Shown here: positions 8,159 through 18,348 of the stretch, piece after piece
Layout of the letters: each line of letters begins with the position of its first letter
Position numbering within the stretch: position 1 is the stretch's first letter
DNA from: Thioalkalivibrio sp.
Lineage (GTDB): Bacteria; Pseudomonadota; Gammaproteobacteria; Ectothiorhodospirales; Ectothiorhodospiraceae
Direction: 5' to 3'
Length of the DNA stretch: 31,737 bases
Assembly (NCBI GenBank): GCA_003563455.1
Contig: PWRV01000012.1
Span: forward strand, 1 to 31,737
The notes under the pieces: model-generated
The model's input: the letters and a program-made list of their open reading frames with translations, nothing else
Databases searched by the model: none
What the model was told of the DNA's origin: nothing
Program-made: the position numbers and the translations under genes

Positions 8159-10021
8159 ATGGAACCCGAACTTCAGGAAATCCGCGACTTCCTGCTCACG
8201 AGCCCGGATTACGCCGTGCTACCGGAGCCTGTCCTCGACCGCTTGCCGAAACTGCTGAACGTCCGGTACCTGCGCCGCGGCACACCCTTCCCGCCGGAAG
8301 AATCGGCGGCCGATGACCTCTGGCTGGTCCGGGCCGGCGCGGTGGATCTGCGCGATGCCCAGGACGAACTGCTGGACAAGCTCGGGGAGGGCGACGTGTT
8401 TGCGGTGCCAAGAGACGTCGACCCCCTGAACCCGGTGTCGGGCCGGGTGGTCGAGGATGCGCTGTTCTACCTGCTTCCCGGTCCGGGCGCGCGGGAATTG
8501 CGCGAGCAGCACCCCGAATTCGCGGAGCGCTTCGACCGGGCCAGCCGGCGGCCCATGGAGCAGGCGCGCGCCGCGCTGGGCGCCGGCGGCAACCGCAGCC
8601 ACGGAGTGCTGACGGTATCGGTAGGCGAGCTGGTCACGCGCCCCCCGGTCACCATCCCCCCCGAGTCGACGATCCGGGACGCCGCCGAGCGCATGACGGA
8701 GCAGGAGGTATCGGCGCTGATCATAATGTCCGGCGACGAACTGGTGGGCATCGTCACCGATCACGCCCTGCGCAAACGCTGCCTGGCCGCGGGCCGTTCG
8801 CGGCAGGAACCGGTCGGCAACATCATGAGCAGCCGCCTGCAGACGGTCACGCGCGAGACACCGGCCTTCGAGGCGCTGCTGATGATGTCCCGCCAGGACA
8901 TCCACCACCTCCCGGTGATGTCCGGCCAGCAGCCGGTGGGACTGATTTCGACCACTGATCTGATCCGCCACCAGGGTACCAATGCGGTGTACCTGGTTCG
9001 CGACATCCGGCGCTGCGAGTCCGTCGAGGCGCTGAGCCAGGTCGCCGGGTCGCTGCCGGAACTGCAGATCCAGCTGGTCCAGTCCGGTGCCACCGCGTTT
9101 CATCTTGGCCAGGCGGTCACCGCGGTGATCGACGCCATCACGCGACGGCTGCTGAAGCTGGCCGAGGCCCAGCTCGGACCGTCGCCGGTGCCCTATGCCT
9201 GGCTCGCTTGCGGGTCCCAGGGGCGCCGGGAGCAGTCGGTGCACACCGATCAGGACAACGCCCTGATCCATGCGGACTCGAAGGACGAGGCAGTCGATGC
9301 CTACTTCGCCCGGCTGGCGGAATTCGTCACCGACGGGCTGGACGCGTGCGGGCTGCCGCACTGTCCGGGCAACGTCACGCCCGCCAACGCCGAATGGCGG
9401 CGCAGCGTCAGCGGCTGGCAAAAGGAGTTCAGCCGGGTCACCTACACCCCGGACATGAAGCGGGCGATGCTCGCCGCCCACTATTTCGACCTTCGTGTCA
9501 TCCACGGCGACGCCGGCCTGTTCGACCCGTTGCGCTCCGAGGCGCTGACCCGGGTCCGGGGACAACCGCCCTTTCTCGCCCAGATGGCCCGCAACGCGCT
9601 GCGGCGCTCGCCGCCGCTCGGCTTCTTCCGGCAACTGGTGCTGGTGCCCTCCGGGGAGCAGGCGGATACCCTGGACGTGAAAAAACAGGGCCTGCTGCTG
9701 ATCTCCAGTCTGGCCCAGGTGTACGCCTTCCAGGGCGGGCTTGCGGGAATGCACACCCTCGACCGTCTCGCCGGCGCCGTACACGCGGGCGTGATCACGC
9801 GGGACGCGGGCGAGAACCTGTGTGACGCCTACGAGACCCTGTTCACGCTGCGTGCACGCCACCAGGTGGACCAGGTGAAGGCGGGCGAAGCACCCGACAA
9901 CCACATCCCGCCAAAAACGCTCTCGGCGCTGGAGCGCGCGCACCTGAAGGATGCCTTCGCGGTAATCGGAACGATGCAGAAGAATCTGCGCTCCCGGCTG
10001 GCCGCCAAGGGCACGCTGTGA
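8159..10021 (+). CDS. cNMP-binding-like / CBS-pair / DUF294 nucleotidyltransferase-like protein (copy 2)
   Basis: This 620-residue paralogue of the protein at 3786-5657 has the same domain order. The cNMP-like fold (about 1-140) looks degenerate: I find no recognisable arginine-bearing phosphate-binding cassette, so ligand binding is doubtful. CBS domains follow (about 155-285, starting VGELVTRPPVTIPP), then DUF294 with G352-S353 and D364-Q-D366 in TDQDN, the same 12-residue spacing as copy 1, then the helical DUF294 C-terminal domain. Start ATG 8159 gives MEPELQEIRDFL, matching the family N-terminus; GTG 8141 is also in frame. Its stop overlaps the exonuclease start by one base (TGATG), so the two are translationally coupled. 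It probably modifies a protein or nucleotide partner; the target is unknown. Confidence 0.88.
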   Translation: MEPELQEIRDFLLTSPDYAVLPEPVLDRLPKLLNVRYLRRGTPFPPEESAADDLWLVRAGAVDLRDAQDELLDKLGEGDVFAVPRDVDPLNPVSGRVVEDALFYLLPGPGARELREQHPEFAERFDRASRRPMEQARAALGAGGNRSHGVLTVSVGELVTRPPVTIPPESTIRDAAERMTEQEVSALIIMSGDELVGIVTDHALRKRCLAAGRSRQEPVGNIMSSRLQTVTRETPAFEALLMMSRQDIHHLPVMSGQQPVGLISTTDLIRHQGTNAVYLVRDIRRCESVEALSQVAGSLPELQIQLVQSGATAFHLGQAVTAVIDAITRRLLKLAEAQLGPSPVPYAWLACGSQGRREQSVHTDQDNALIHADSKDEAVDAYFARLAEFVTDGLDACGLPHCPGNVTPANAEWRRSVSGWQKEFSRVTYTPDMKRAMLAAHYFDLRVIHGDAGLFDPLRSEALTRVRGQPPFLAQMARNALRRSPPLGFFRQLVLVPSGEQADTLDVKKQGLLLISSLAQVYAFQGGLAGMHTLDRLAGAVHAGVITRDAGENLCDAYETLFTLRARHQVDQVKAGEAPDNHIPPKTLSALERAHLKDAFAVIGTMQKNLRSRLAAKGTL

Positions 10022-10728
10022 TGCAACCCCCCGGGCCGATGCTGTTCTGCTGGCGCCGCCAGCGGCGCGCGGCAAGGGTTCCGCCGGGGCCGCTGCGGGA
10101 CTATCTTGCCGGCAAGATCCCGGATCTGTCGAACGACTGCCGCGAAACCCCGTTTCTCGCGGTGGACCTCGAAACGACGGGTCTGGACCCGGCCAGAGAC
10201 CAGATCCTGTCCATCGGCTGGGTGGCGATGGACGGTCTGACGATCCGGCTCGACACGGCCGGGCAATGCTGGGTGCGGCCGACCCGGGAGATTCCCGAGG
10301 CCAGCGCGGTGATCCACCAGATCACCGATGACCAGGCCGCGCGCGGCGGCAGCCTGGGCGAGGCACTGGAGCGGTTTCTCGAGGTGCTGCGGGGCCGCGT
10401 GATGCTGGCCCACCACGCGGCGGTCGAGCTCGGCTTCCTCGACCGGGCCTGCCAGAGTGAATACGGGTTTGCCTGCATGATCCCGACCGTGGACACACTG
10501 CGCCTGGCGCAAGAGGACATGGAACGCCGGCAGGAGACCGCCCGAACCGGCGGATTGCGTTTGAACGCGCTGCGCGAACGCTACAACCTCCCGCGCTACA
10601 AGGGTCACGACGCGCTCAACGACGCGTTGGCTGCGGCCGAACTCTTCGCCGCGCAGGTCACGCACCGTGCCCGGGACAAGCCCCTGCCGCTGCACCGCGT
10701 GCTGCATCGGCCGGGTCCGCTTTGGTGA
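10021..10728 (+). CDS. DnaQ-fold 3'-5' exonuclease family protein with altered ExoII motif
   Basis: This 235-residue protein has the DEDDh exonuclease signature: ExoI LAVDLETTGL (D49, E51) and ExoIII GHDALNDALAAAE (His and Asp five apart). The ExoII motif reads HHAAVELGFL: where DnaQ has Asp (HNxxFDxxFL) this protein has Glu136. A roughly 40-residue basic N-terminal segment precedes the fold. ATG 10021 overlaps the DUF294 stop; GTG 10018 is also possible. It could be a true exonuclease, or an enzyme acting on the nucleotide or modification handled by the DUF294 partner. It is not the replicative epsilon subunit, judging by context and the altered motif. Confidence 0.85.
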   Translation: MQPPGPMLFCWRRQRRAARVPPGPLRDYLAGKIPDLSNDCRETPFLAVDLETTGLDPARDQILSIGWVAMDGLTIRLDTAGQCWVRPTREIPEASAVIHQITDDQAARGGSLGEALERFLEVLRGRVMLAHHAAVELGFLDRACQSEYGFACMIPTVDTLRLAQEDMERRQETARTGGLRLNALRERYNLPRYKGHDALNDALAAAELFAAQVTHRARDKPLPLHRVLHRPGPLW

Positions 10729-10752
10729 AGTGGAGGGTGCCGCTGCACGTGC

Positions 10753-11043
10753 TATGCTCTGATGGTTCGCGTCAGCACGCTGCTGACGCCTCGGGCGCAG
10801 GCTCGGCGTGTTCCACACGGCCATTCCCGGGATAAGGGTCCTGTCTGTGATCGAGGATCCCCGCCGACGCGGCGGGGAGCGCGCGAACCCGCCCGCGGGC
10901 GGGGCCTTTGTGATTATTCGGTCTTCCGGTTGTACCGTCGCGCCACGGGGGAACGGGCGCCGTGGTACAGACGCCGAACAAGCACGGGAACCGCGGTCGC
11001 GGACCCGATAAAACCAAGATAGTAACCATGCTGGAGGCAACAG
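10753..11043 (+). promoter_or_regulatory. Long structured leader (or small RNA plus leader) before acs
   Basis: The 315-base gap before acs holds no convincing protein. An extended -10 (TGCTATGCT, TATGCT at 10753-10758) without a good -35 could start transcription near 10765. Immediately after come the hairpin GTCAGCA/TGCTGAC (10771-10787), a CCCCGCC/GGCGGGG hairpin (10859-10877), a CCCGCCCG/CGGGCGGG dyad (10888-10903) followed by GCCTTTG, and a CCACGG/CCGTGG hairpin nested near TGTACC/GGTACA (about 10929-10976). Arms of the two GC-rich stems can also pair with each other, so an attenuator-like switch or a separate small RNA is possible. A strong GGAGG site precedes the acs ATG. Confidence 0.45.
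10859..10909 (+). terminator. Possible attenuator: two mutually exclusive GC stems
   Basis: Stem A pairs 10859-10865 with 10871-10877. Stem B is a self-complementary dyad at 10888-10903 followed by GGCCTTTG. The 3' arm of A (GGCGGGG) is complementary to the 5' arm of B (CCCGCC), so forming one structure can prevent the other. The U-run is only three bases, making termination weak or conditional. Confidence 0.35.
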
Positions 11044-13002
<1,959 letters not shown>

Positions 13003-13007
13003 TCGAA

Positions 13008-13040
13008 GCACCCCGTCCCGGTGCCGACGGGATGGGGTGC
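13008..13040 (+). terminator. Hairpin after acs, terminator-like
   Basis: GCACCCC and TCCCG pair with CGGGA and GGGGTGC around a seven-base loop (12 pairs, one G/T mismatch), starting six bases after the acs stop. No U-run follows, so it may act as an mRNA 3' barrier or need a termination factor. Confidence 0.6.
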
Positions 13041-13185
13041 CACTCCGGGCGCCGACCGTCGGCCCGTCACGGGGGCAACCCCCATACATCGCACGGCCCC
13101 ACTCGGCCGGGCGGCCGCTCCTCTGCTACCGTCGTGGCAGGGGTGCAAAGCCCCCTCCCCTTCCCTGCTGCGCGAGGTGAATACC

Positions 13186-13848
13186 ATGGCCATGACGCAC
13201 CGAACCCTGTCCCGGGCCCTGCCGGCAAGTCTTCTGCTTGCGGCACTCCTCCCCACGGCCGGACACGCCGACTCCCTGGAGGTCGGCATCACCGCCGAGA
13301 TCGATCGCGTCGAGGTTCTGCACGACGGCGAGCCGGTGGTGATCCAGCGTGAGCAGGACACCTTCCACACGGTGACGCCCGACTTCAGCATGACCTCGCG
13401 CCCCTGCCCGCCCTACTGCATCCAGCCGATGCATGCAGGTCCGGGGATCGAGACCCTGGGCGAAATCGAGTTCCTCGAGTACCTGGAGCGTGCCGGCACG
13501 GATGAGGACATCCTGGTGATCGATTCACGCGGCGCGGACGAGTACGCGCGCGGCACGATCCCCGGTGCGATCAATGTACCGTGGGACAAGCTGCACTTCG
13601 GGTCCGGTGCGAGCCCGGAGGCGGTCCGTGACTATCTGGAGGACTTCGGCGTCCTCTACGACGGCGAATTCTACGATTTCAGTCGCGCCAGGACGCTGGT
13701 GCTGTTCTGCAACGGTCCGTGGTGCGGTCAATCGCCGACCAACATGCGAACGCTGACCAACCTCGGATCCCCCCCCGACCGCCTCAAGTGGTACCGGGGC
13801 GGGATGCAACTCTGGCACCTCCTGGGATTCACGGTGATCCGGCCGTGA
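13186..13848 (+). CDS. Secreted (periplasmic) rhodanese-domain protein
   Basis: This 220-residue precursor has a clear Sec signal peptide (residues 1-28, hydrophobic ASLLLAALLPTAGHA, cleavage after AHA-like GHA). An N-terminal segment of about 65 residues contains C74-P-P-Y-C78. A rhodanese domain follows (about 90-215) with IDSRGADEYARGTIPGAINV and active loop C175-NGPW-C180, whose C175 is the probable persulfide-carrying cysteine. ATG 13186 follows GAGGTGA at good spacing. Such proteins transfer sulfane sulfur or serve in redox chemistry outside the cytoplasm. The gene stands alone between acs and Anbu on the same strand, so its partner is not evident. Confidence 0.88.
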   Translation: MAMTHRTLSRALPASLLLAALLPTAGHADSLEVGITAEIDRVEVLHDGEPVVIQREQDTFHTVTPDFSMTSRPCPPYCIQPMHAGPGIETLGEIEFLEYLERAGTDEDILVIDSRGADEYARGTIPGAINVPWDKLHFGSGASPEAVRDYLEDFGVLYDGEFYDFSRARTLVLFCNGPWCGQSPTNMRTLTNLGSPPDRLKWYRGGMQLWHLLGFTVIRP

Positions 13849-13955
13849 GGACCCCGGCGCTCGAGGCGCGCCCTGTCGGCCGGGAAGACCGGCCGCGATG
13901 CCATTGAAGCTAAGGGAGCGGTGTCCGCACGCGATTGACCTTTGACCGGTTTGCG

Positions 13956-13985
13956 TTGACGCTGCCCGCTACCCGGTCCTAGTAT
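13956..13985 (+). promoter_or_regulatory. Sigma-70-type promoter for Anbu
   Basis: TTGACG at 13956-13961 and TAGTAT at 13980-13985 with an 18-base spacer; transcription would begin near 13992, about 27 bases before the Anbu ATG. The -35 matches five of six bases and the -10 four of six. Confidence 0.6.
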
Positions 13986-14018
13986 TCCGGGTCCGCCCGG
14001 CCCCGGAATCCCCCAGCG

Positions 14019-14822
14019 ATGACCTACTGTGTTGCGATCAAGCTCGAAGAAGGCCTCGTGTTCGCGTCGGATTCCCGGACCAATGCCGGCGTGGACCAGG
14101 TCAGCACCTACAGCAAGATGCACACCTTCGAGACCGAGGGGGAACGCCTGTTCCTGGTCCTCACCGCGGGGAACCTGGCGACCACCCAGGCGATCGTCAA
14201 TCGCCTCAAGCGCGAGATGGAGGAAGGCGTCGAGGGCAGCTTCGCCGACGTCGGCCACATGTCGGAGGCCGCCGAATACCTCGGGCGGGTGAACCGTGAG
14301 GAGCAGGACAAGCACTCCGAGGCGCTGTCGAAATCCGGGATCGCCGCGGAGGCCACACTGATCGTCGGAGGGCAGATCAGTGGCCAGGAGCCGGAAATCT
14401 ACCGCGTCTACCCCCAGGGCAACTACATCACCACCAGCCAGCACACGCCCTTCCTGCAGATCGGCGAGAGCAAGTACGGCAAGCCCATCCTCGACCGCAT
14501 CATCACGCCGGAGACCGAACTCGGTGATGCCGCGCGCTGTGCGCTGGTGTCGATCGACTCCACCATCCGCTCCAACCTGACCGTCGGACCCCCGATCGAG
14601 GTCTTCGTCTACGAAACGGGTTCCTTCGCCTTCGAGCACTACCTCTGCCTCGAAGCGGATAACGACTACCTGCGCGCGCTCACCGCCGCCTGGGACGAAA
14701 ACATCCGGAAGGCGTTCCTGGAACTGCCGCGTTTCGACTGGGAGTCGACGCGCAACCGCAAACGGCGCGGCACGTCGTTCCACACCCGGGCCCACCACAA
14801 GGTGCACACGTCGTCGCGTTAG
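14019..14822 (+). CDS. Anbu proteasome-type peptidase
   Basis: This 267-residue protein has an Ntn-hydrolase fold of the Anbu family (COG3484, ancestral beta-subunit group), a bacterial relative of proteasome beta subunits and HslV. The N-terminus reads M-T-Y-C: after removal of Met, Thr2 becomes the nucleophile. D18 (in ASDSRTNAG) and K33 match the catalytic aspartate and lysine of the family. The last 25 or so residues form a basic, His/Arg-rich tail. Anbu assembles into a ring-like oligomer in known cases; the natural substrate is unknown. It faces the transglutaminase-like gene tail to tail, 17 bases apart, and belongs functionally to that ATP-grasp/alpha-E operon, a recurring association. 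Confidence 0.93.
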   Translation: MTYCVAIKLEEGLVFASDSRTNAGVDQVSTYSKMHTFETEGERLFLVLTAGNLATTQAIVNRLKREMEEGVEGSFADVGHMSEAAEYLGRVNREEQDKHSEALSKSGIAAEATLIVGGQISGQEPEIYRVYPQGNYITTSQHTPFLQIGESKYGKPILDRIITPETELGDAARCALVSIDSTIRSNLTVGPPIEVFVYETGSFAFEHYLCLEADNDYLRALTAAWDENIRKAFLELPRFDWESTRNRKRRGTSFHTRAHHKVHTSSR

Positions 14823-14839
14823 GCGCGGGCAGCCTCCGC

Positions 14840-15727
14840 TCAGTCATCTTCGATCGGCTGCACATCGACCGAGACCTGCAAGCCATGCCCCTGGCCACCG
14901 CCGCGCACCACGCCGCGGACCGGTGCGACATCACTGTAATCGCGTCCCCAGGCCAATGTGATGTAGCGCGAGTCCGGCACGGCGTCGTTGGTGGGATCGA
15001 ATTCGAGCCAGCCGCGCGCCGGATCGTAGACCGCGAACCACGCGTGCGTGGCATCGGCACCCACCAGCCTCTCGGCGCCCGCGGGCGGACGCGTCTCGAG
15101 GTATCCGGACACATAACGCGCCGGAATGCCGAGCGCGCGGCTGCAGGCGATCGCCAGGTGTGCAAAGTCCTGGCAGACGCCGACCCGGCTCTCGAGGACG
15201 CGGGACAGCGGCGTGCTCACCTCGGTCTGGCCGGGGCGGTAGGCAAACTCCCGGTAAATGAGGCGGGTCAGTCGTTGCGCCACGGCCTCGATGCCCTGAT
15301 CCGGTTCCGGCATCAGCCCGAGGCGCTGCGGTAGCGCCGGCTGGATCGGCAGAAGCGGCGAAGCCTGGGTGTACCGGCGTGCGTCCAGGGCCATGGCACC
15401 GGTATCCCGACGCAGGCGCGCACGCGCCGCTGGCAGCGACAGTGGCGGCTCGAACGCGAGTTCGGCGTCCATCGCGCGGCGCGTGACCTCGAAGACCGCG
15501 CTGATGCTCCACTCCTGGTGCGCCTGATCGATGTTCAGCACGCTGACGGGATTGCCAAAGGCGTCGACGTGCTCCGCGCGATAACGCGCGTTCGGCTGCA
15601 CCGCGAGCTGGTAGTGATCGAGCTGCTGCAGCGGCGTCGGACGGGGTCTCAGGCGCAGCTCGTTCAGGCTGCCGTGCACCGGAGCCGGATAGCGGTACCG
15701 GGTCAGGTGACGGACGCGGTATCTCAC
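14840..15727 (-). CDS. Transglutaminase-like cysteine protease family protein
   Basis: This 295-residue protein has a bacterial transglutaminase-like N-terminal beta region (about 1-90, MRYRVRHLTRYRY) followed by the papain-like catalytic fold. Cys185 lies in VGVCQDFAH, His228 in ATHAWFAVYD and Asp244 in LEFDPTND, so the triad is intact. There is no signal peptide, hence cytosolic. It probably cleaves or forms amide bonds in a peptide product of the ATP-grasp partners. Its start overlaps the stop of the ATP-grasp/alpha-E fusion gene upstream (ATGA), proving a shared transcript. Confidence 0.92.
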   Translation of the reverse strand: MRYRVRHLTRYRYPAPVHGSLNELRLRPRPTPLQQLDHYQLAVQPNARYRAEHVDAFGNPVSVLNIDQAHQEWSISAVFEVTRRAMDAELAFEPPLSLPAARARLRRDTGAMALDARRYTQASPLLPIQPALPQRLGLMPEPDQGIEAVAQRLTRLIYREFAYRPGQTEVSTPLSRVLESRVGVCQDFAHLAIACSRALGIPARYVSGYLETRPPAGAERLVGADATHAWFAVYDPARGWLEFDPTNDAVPDSRYITLAWGRDYSDVAPVRGVVRGGGQGHGLQVSVDVQPIEDD

Positions 15728-18315
15728 CGGTCCAGCCGCCCGACCAGCGGCAAGGTTGGCGCCGGCGCCAGATAGTGCGTGAATACCGCCCGATAGCCGG
15801 AACCGAGCGCCTGCTGCTGGGACGCCAGCAGTGCGTCAAGCGCACTGCGTCTATTGCCCTCGCCCGTGGTCCATTCCTCGGTCGCCGCCAGGCGCAACCG
15901 CGCTCTCGCTTCCTCGAAGTGCCGGACGTGCGCCGGAAGGCGCGGTTGACGTTCCAGCCGCGGCAGCCGCTCCAGGTGCTCCAGCAGCCGGTCCAGCTGG
16001 TAGATCAGGGCACGCGGGTTCCCGGTCTCCAAAAGCAGCAGGTCGAGCAGCCCGGCGTCGTCGCGATGGCTCGCCGGCCGCGCCCGATACACCGAGAGGC
16101 TCTCGGCAAAGGCCAGCACCATGTCGTTCAGCAATATCGCCTGACGCGGCGCGGGCGGTGCCACCACGGTGGCGCGCAACAGGTTCACCAGCAGCAGCCC
16201 CCGCTCCAGCCGTCGGCCGCAGTCCATGAAACGCCACCCGTCCTCGCGCAGCATGCTCTCCTGGGCCAGGCCCGACAGTGCGAGCAGGTGCACGTTCAAA
16301 TCGTCGAGCACGCCTCCCGCCGCCAGCGGATCGCTCAGCCCGGTCAGCGGCTGCGCGATTTCGCGCAGGCCGGCCAGCACGCGAACGCTGTCGGCGGAGA
16401 GCCGGTCGAGCAGCGCATTGGCGGTGTTCTGCAGTGCGGCAAGTGCCGCGGGCACACTGCCCGGCGCCTGCGGGTCGGTCAGGAGCCGAAGCAGTTCCGG
16501 CTCCGGGTGCAACACCCTCCGGCCGGCTCCGTCCGGACCCACGAAGCCGGGATAACTGCAGCTGAGGTGGGTCAGCGCGCCCAGCATGCGGTCGGTGACC
16601 TCGTCGCCGGCGCGGGCTTCGGCGCGGATCACCTGCAACCGGCGCAGGAGCAGGCGGAACCACCGGACCAGCCCCTCGGCGCGCTCCGCGTAGCGCCCGG
16701 CCCAGAGCAGATTGTCGGCAACCCGCCGCGGGAGTCTGGCCGGCTGACTGAACCCGGACTCGAGCTCCGCGAGGCCCGGTTCCCGAATCGGCGCGGCTGT
16801 CCCGCCCGCATCCGGCAGGACCCAGGTGTCCTTGCTGACACCCCCCTCCTGATTCGACACCAGGCGATCGCCCGGCGTCCGCGCGACCCGGGTAAGCCCG
16901 CCCGGCAGCACGCGCAGGCCACCGGGGAACTGACTGGCGAAGACCCGGATAGTCCCGTGCCGCGGTTCGAGGAATCCCTGCTCGTTCAGGCAGGGCATCG
17001 TGGACAGCCCCGCGCGTTCCTGGCCGACGAAGCGGGTCGGCTGCGCGCGGATCTGCCGGTACAGCGCTGCCCGCTCCGCGTCCGGCATCTCGGCCGGGAA
17101 CAGCGGCCGGCCGCCCTCGACCCGATCGATGCTGCGAACCACCAGGCGTTCGCCATGCGCGATTACGTGCTCCAGCGCGTCGGGATCACCGCACCACCAG
17201 GTGGCCACCGAGGGAAGCAGCAGCTCCTCGCCAAGGGCGAAGCGGGCGATGGCGGGCAGGAATGCGGGCCATCCAGGGCTCTCGAGCAGACCGGCGCCAA
17301 GCGCATTGGCCACCACCAGGTTGCCGCGGCGGACCGCCTCGACCAGACCCGCGACGCCCAGTTGCGAATCCGGCTCCAGGCACAGCGGGTCGCACCAGGC
17401 GTCGTCCACGCGCCGCAGGATCACATCGATCCGTTCCATCTGCCCCAGCGTGCTCAGCCAGATATGGCCGTCATGAAACACCAGATCCTGACCCTGAACC
17501 AGCACCAGGCCGAGCCGACGCGCGAGCAGCACATGCTCGAACCAGGCCTCGTTCAGCGGCCCCGGAGACAGCAGCACGATGCGCGGCTCCGCGACCCCCG
17601 GGGCCAGGTCGCGGAGCCCCTGGTGCAGGCCGTCGAAGAACGGGTCCAGCTCGCGCACGGCGAGTTCCGCGAAGGTCGTCGGCCAGGTCCGCGACAGGAT
17701 GTCCCGGTTCTGCAGCGCATACCCGCTGCCGGACGGCGCCTGGGCGCGATCGCCGAGCACGCGAAAGCCGCCGTCCGGGCCCCGCGCGAGGTCGGCCGCG
17801 TACAGGTTCACTGCGGGCAGTTCGCTCTGCAGGGTGCCCTGCAGCGCCGGCAGGAAGCCGGAGTGCGCTGCGAGGAACTCCGGCGGCACCCGGCCCGCCC
17901 GCAGCAGCTTGCCCGGGCCGAAGACATCCTTCAGGATCCATTCGAAAAGGCGCGCCCGCTGCAACAGACCGCGCTCGATCACCGCCCATTCGCCGGCATC
18001 CAGGAGCTGCGGGAGCGCGTCCAGCGGCCACGGGCGCTGCACGCCCGCCGGGTCCGAATACACGTGGTAGGTGACGCCCAGCTCATCGACCAGGCGCCGG
18101 GTCTCGCGCCCGATGTCGCGCAGCGCGTCACCCTCCTGCGCCTGCAGTGCATGCAACAGCGGCTGCCAGTGCCCACGCGGCGTGCCGTCGGCCAGCAGCA
18201 GCTCGTCGGCGTCGCCTGCGACCGCTGCGTAGCCGTCCGGCACGCCCTGCCGCGCATCCGGTCGTGGCTGCGGCGCCGGGCCCTGCACCTGCGTCATGCC
18301 GTTCATCGGCTGCAT
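15724..18315 (-). CDS. Circularly permuted ATP-grasp / alpha-E fusion protein (DUF404-DUF407-DUF403)
   Basis: 863 residues. About 1-490 is a circularly permuted ATP-grasp region parallel to the 19295-20743 protein, with matching landmarks (SGSGYALQNRDILSRTWP, LSPGPLNEAWFEHVLLARRLG, GGVSKDTWVL). About 530-863 is an alpha-E helical domain (LLWAGRYAERAEGLVRWFRLL). Where the standalone partner has the nucleotide loop VVKPANESGGYG, this protein reads VVRSIDRVEGGR: Lys becomes Arg and the glycine-rich loop is lost. It may therefore be inactive for ATP use or have a different role, such as a scaffold. ATG 18315 is used; ATG 18306 is an alternative. The gene begins 33 bases after the alpha-E gene. 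Confidence 0.9.
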   Translation of the reverse strand: MQPMNGMTQVQGPAPQPRPDARQGVPDGYAAVAGDADELLLADGTPRGHWQPLLHALQAQEGDALRDIGRETRRLVDELGVTYHVYSDPAGVQRPWPLDALPQLLDAGEWAVIERGLLQRARLFEWILKDVFGPGKLLRAGRVPPEFLAAHSGFLPALQGTLQSELPAVNLYAADLARGPDGGFRVLGDRAQAPSGSGYALQNRDILSRTWPTTFAELAVRELDPFFDGLHQGLRDLAPGVAEPRIVLLSPGPLNEAWFEHVLLARRLGLVLVQGQDLVFHDGHIWLSTLGQMERIDVILRRVDDAWCDPLCLEPDSQLGVAGLVEAVRRGNLVVANALGAGLLESPGWPAFLPAIARFALGEELLLPSVATWWCGDPDALEHVIAHGERLVVRSIDRVEGGRPLFPAEMPDAERAALYRQIRAQPTRFVGQERAGLSTMPCLNEQGFLEPRHGTIRVFASQFPGGLRVLPGGLTRVARTPGDRLVSNQEGGVSKDTWVLPDAGGTAAPIREPGLAELESGFSQPARLPRRVADNLLWAGRYAERAEGLVRWFRLLLRRLQVIRAEARAGDEVTDRMLGALTHLSCSYPGFVGPDGAGRRVLHPEPELLRLLTDPQAPGSVPAALAALQNTANALLDRLSADSVRVLAGLREIAQPLTGLSDPLAAGGVLDDLNVHLLALSGLAQESMLREDGWRFMDCGRRLERGLLLVNLLRATVVAPPAPRQAILLNDMVLAFAESLSVYRARPASHRDDAGLLDLLLLETGNPRALIYQLDRLLEHLERLPRLERQPRLPAHVRHFEEARARLRLAATEEWTTGEGNRRSALDALLASQQQALGSGYRAVFTHYLAPAPTLPLVGRLDR

Positions 18316-18348
18316 GCCCTCACGGGGCGGGCTCCGGACCCCGACCTC

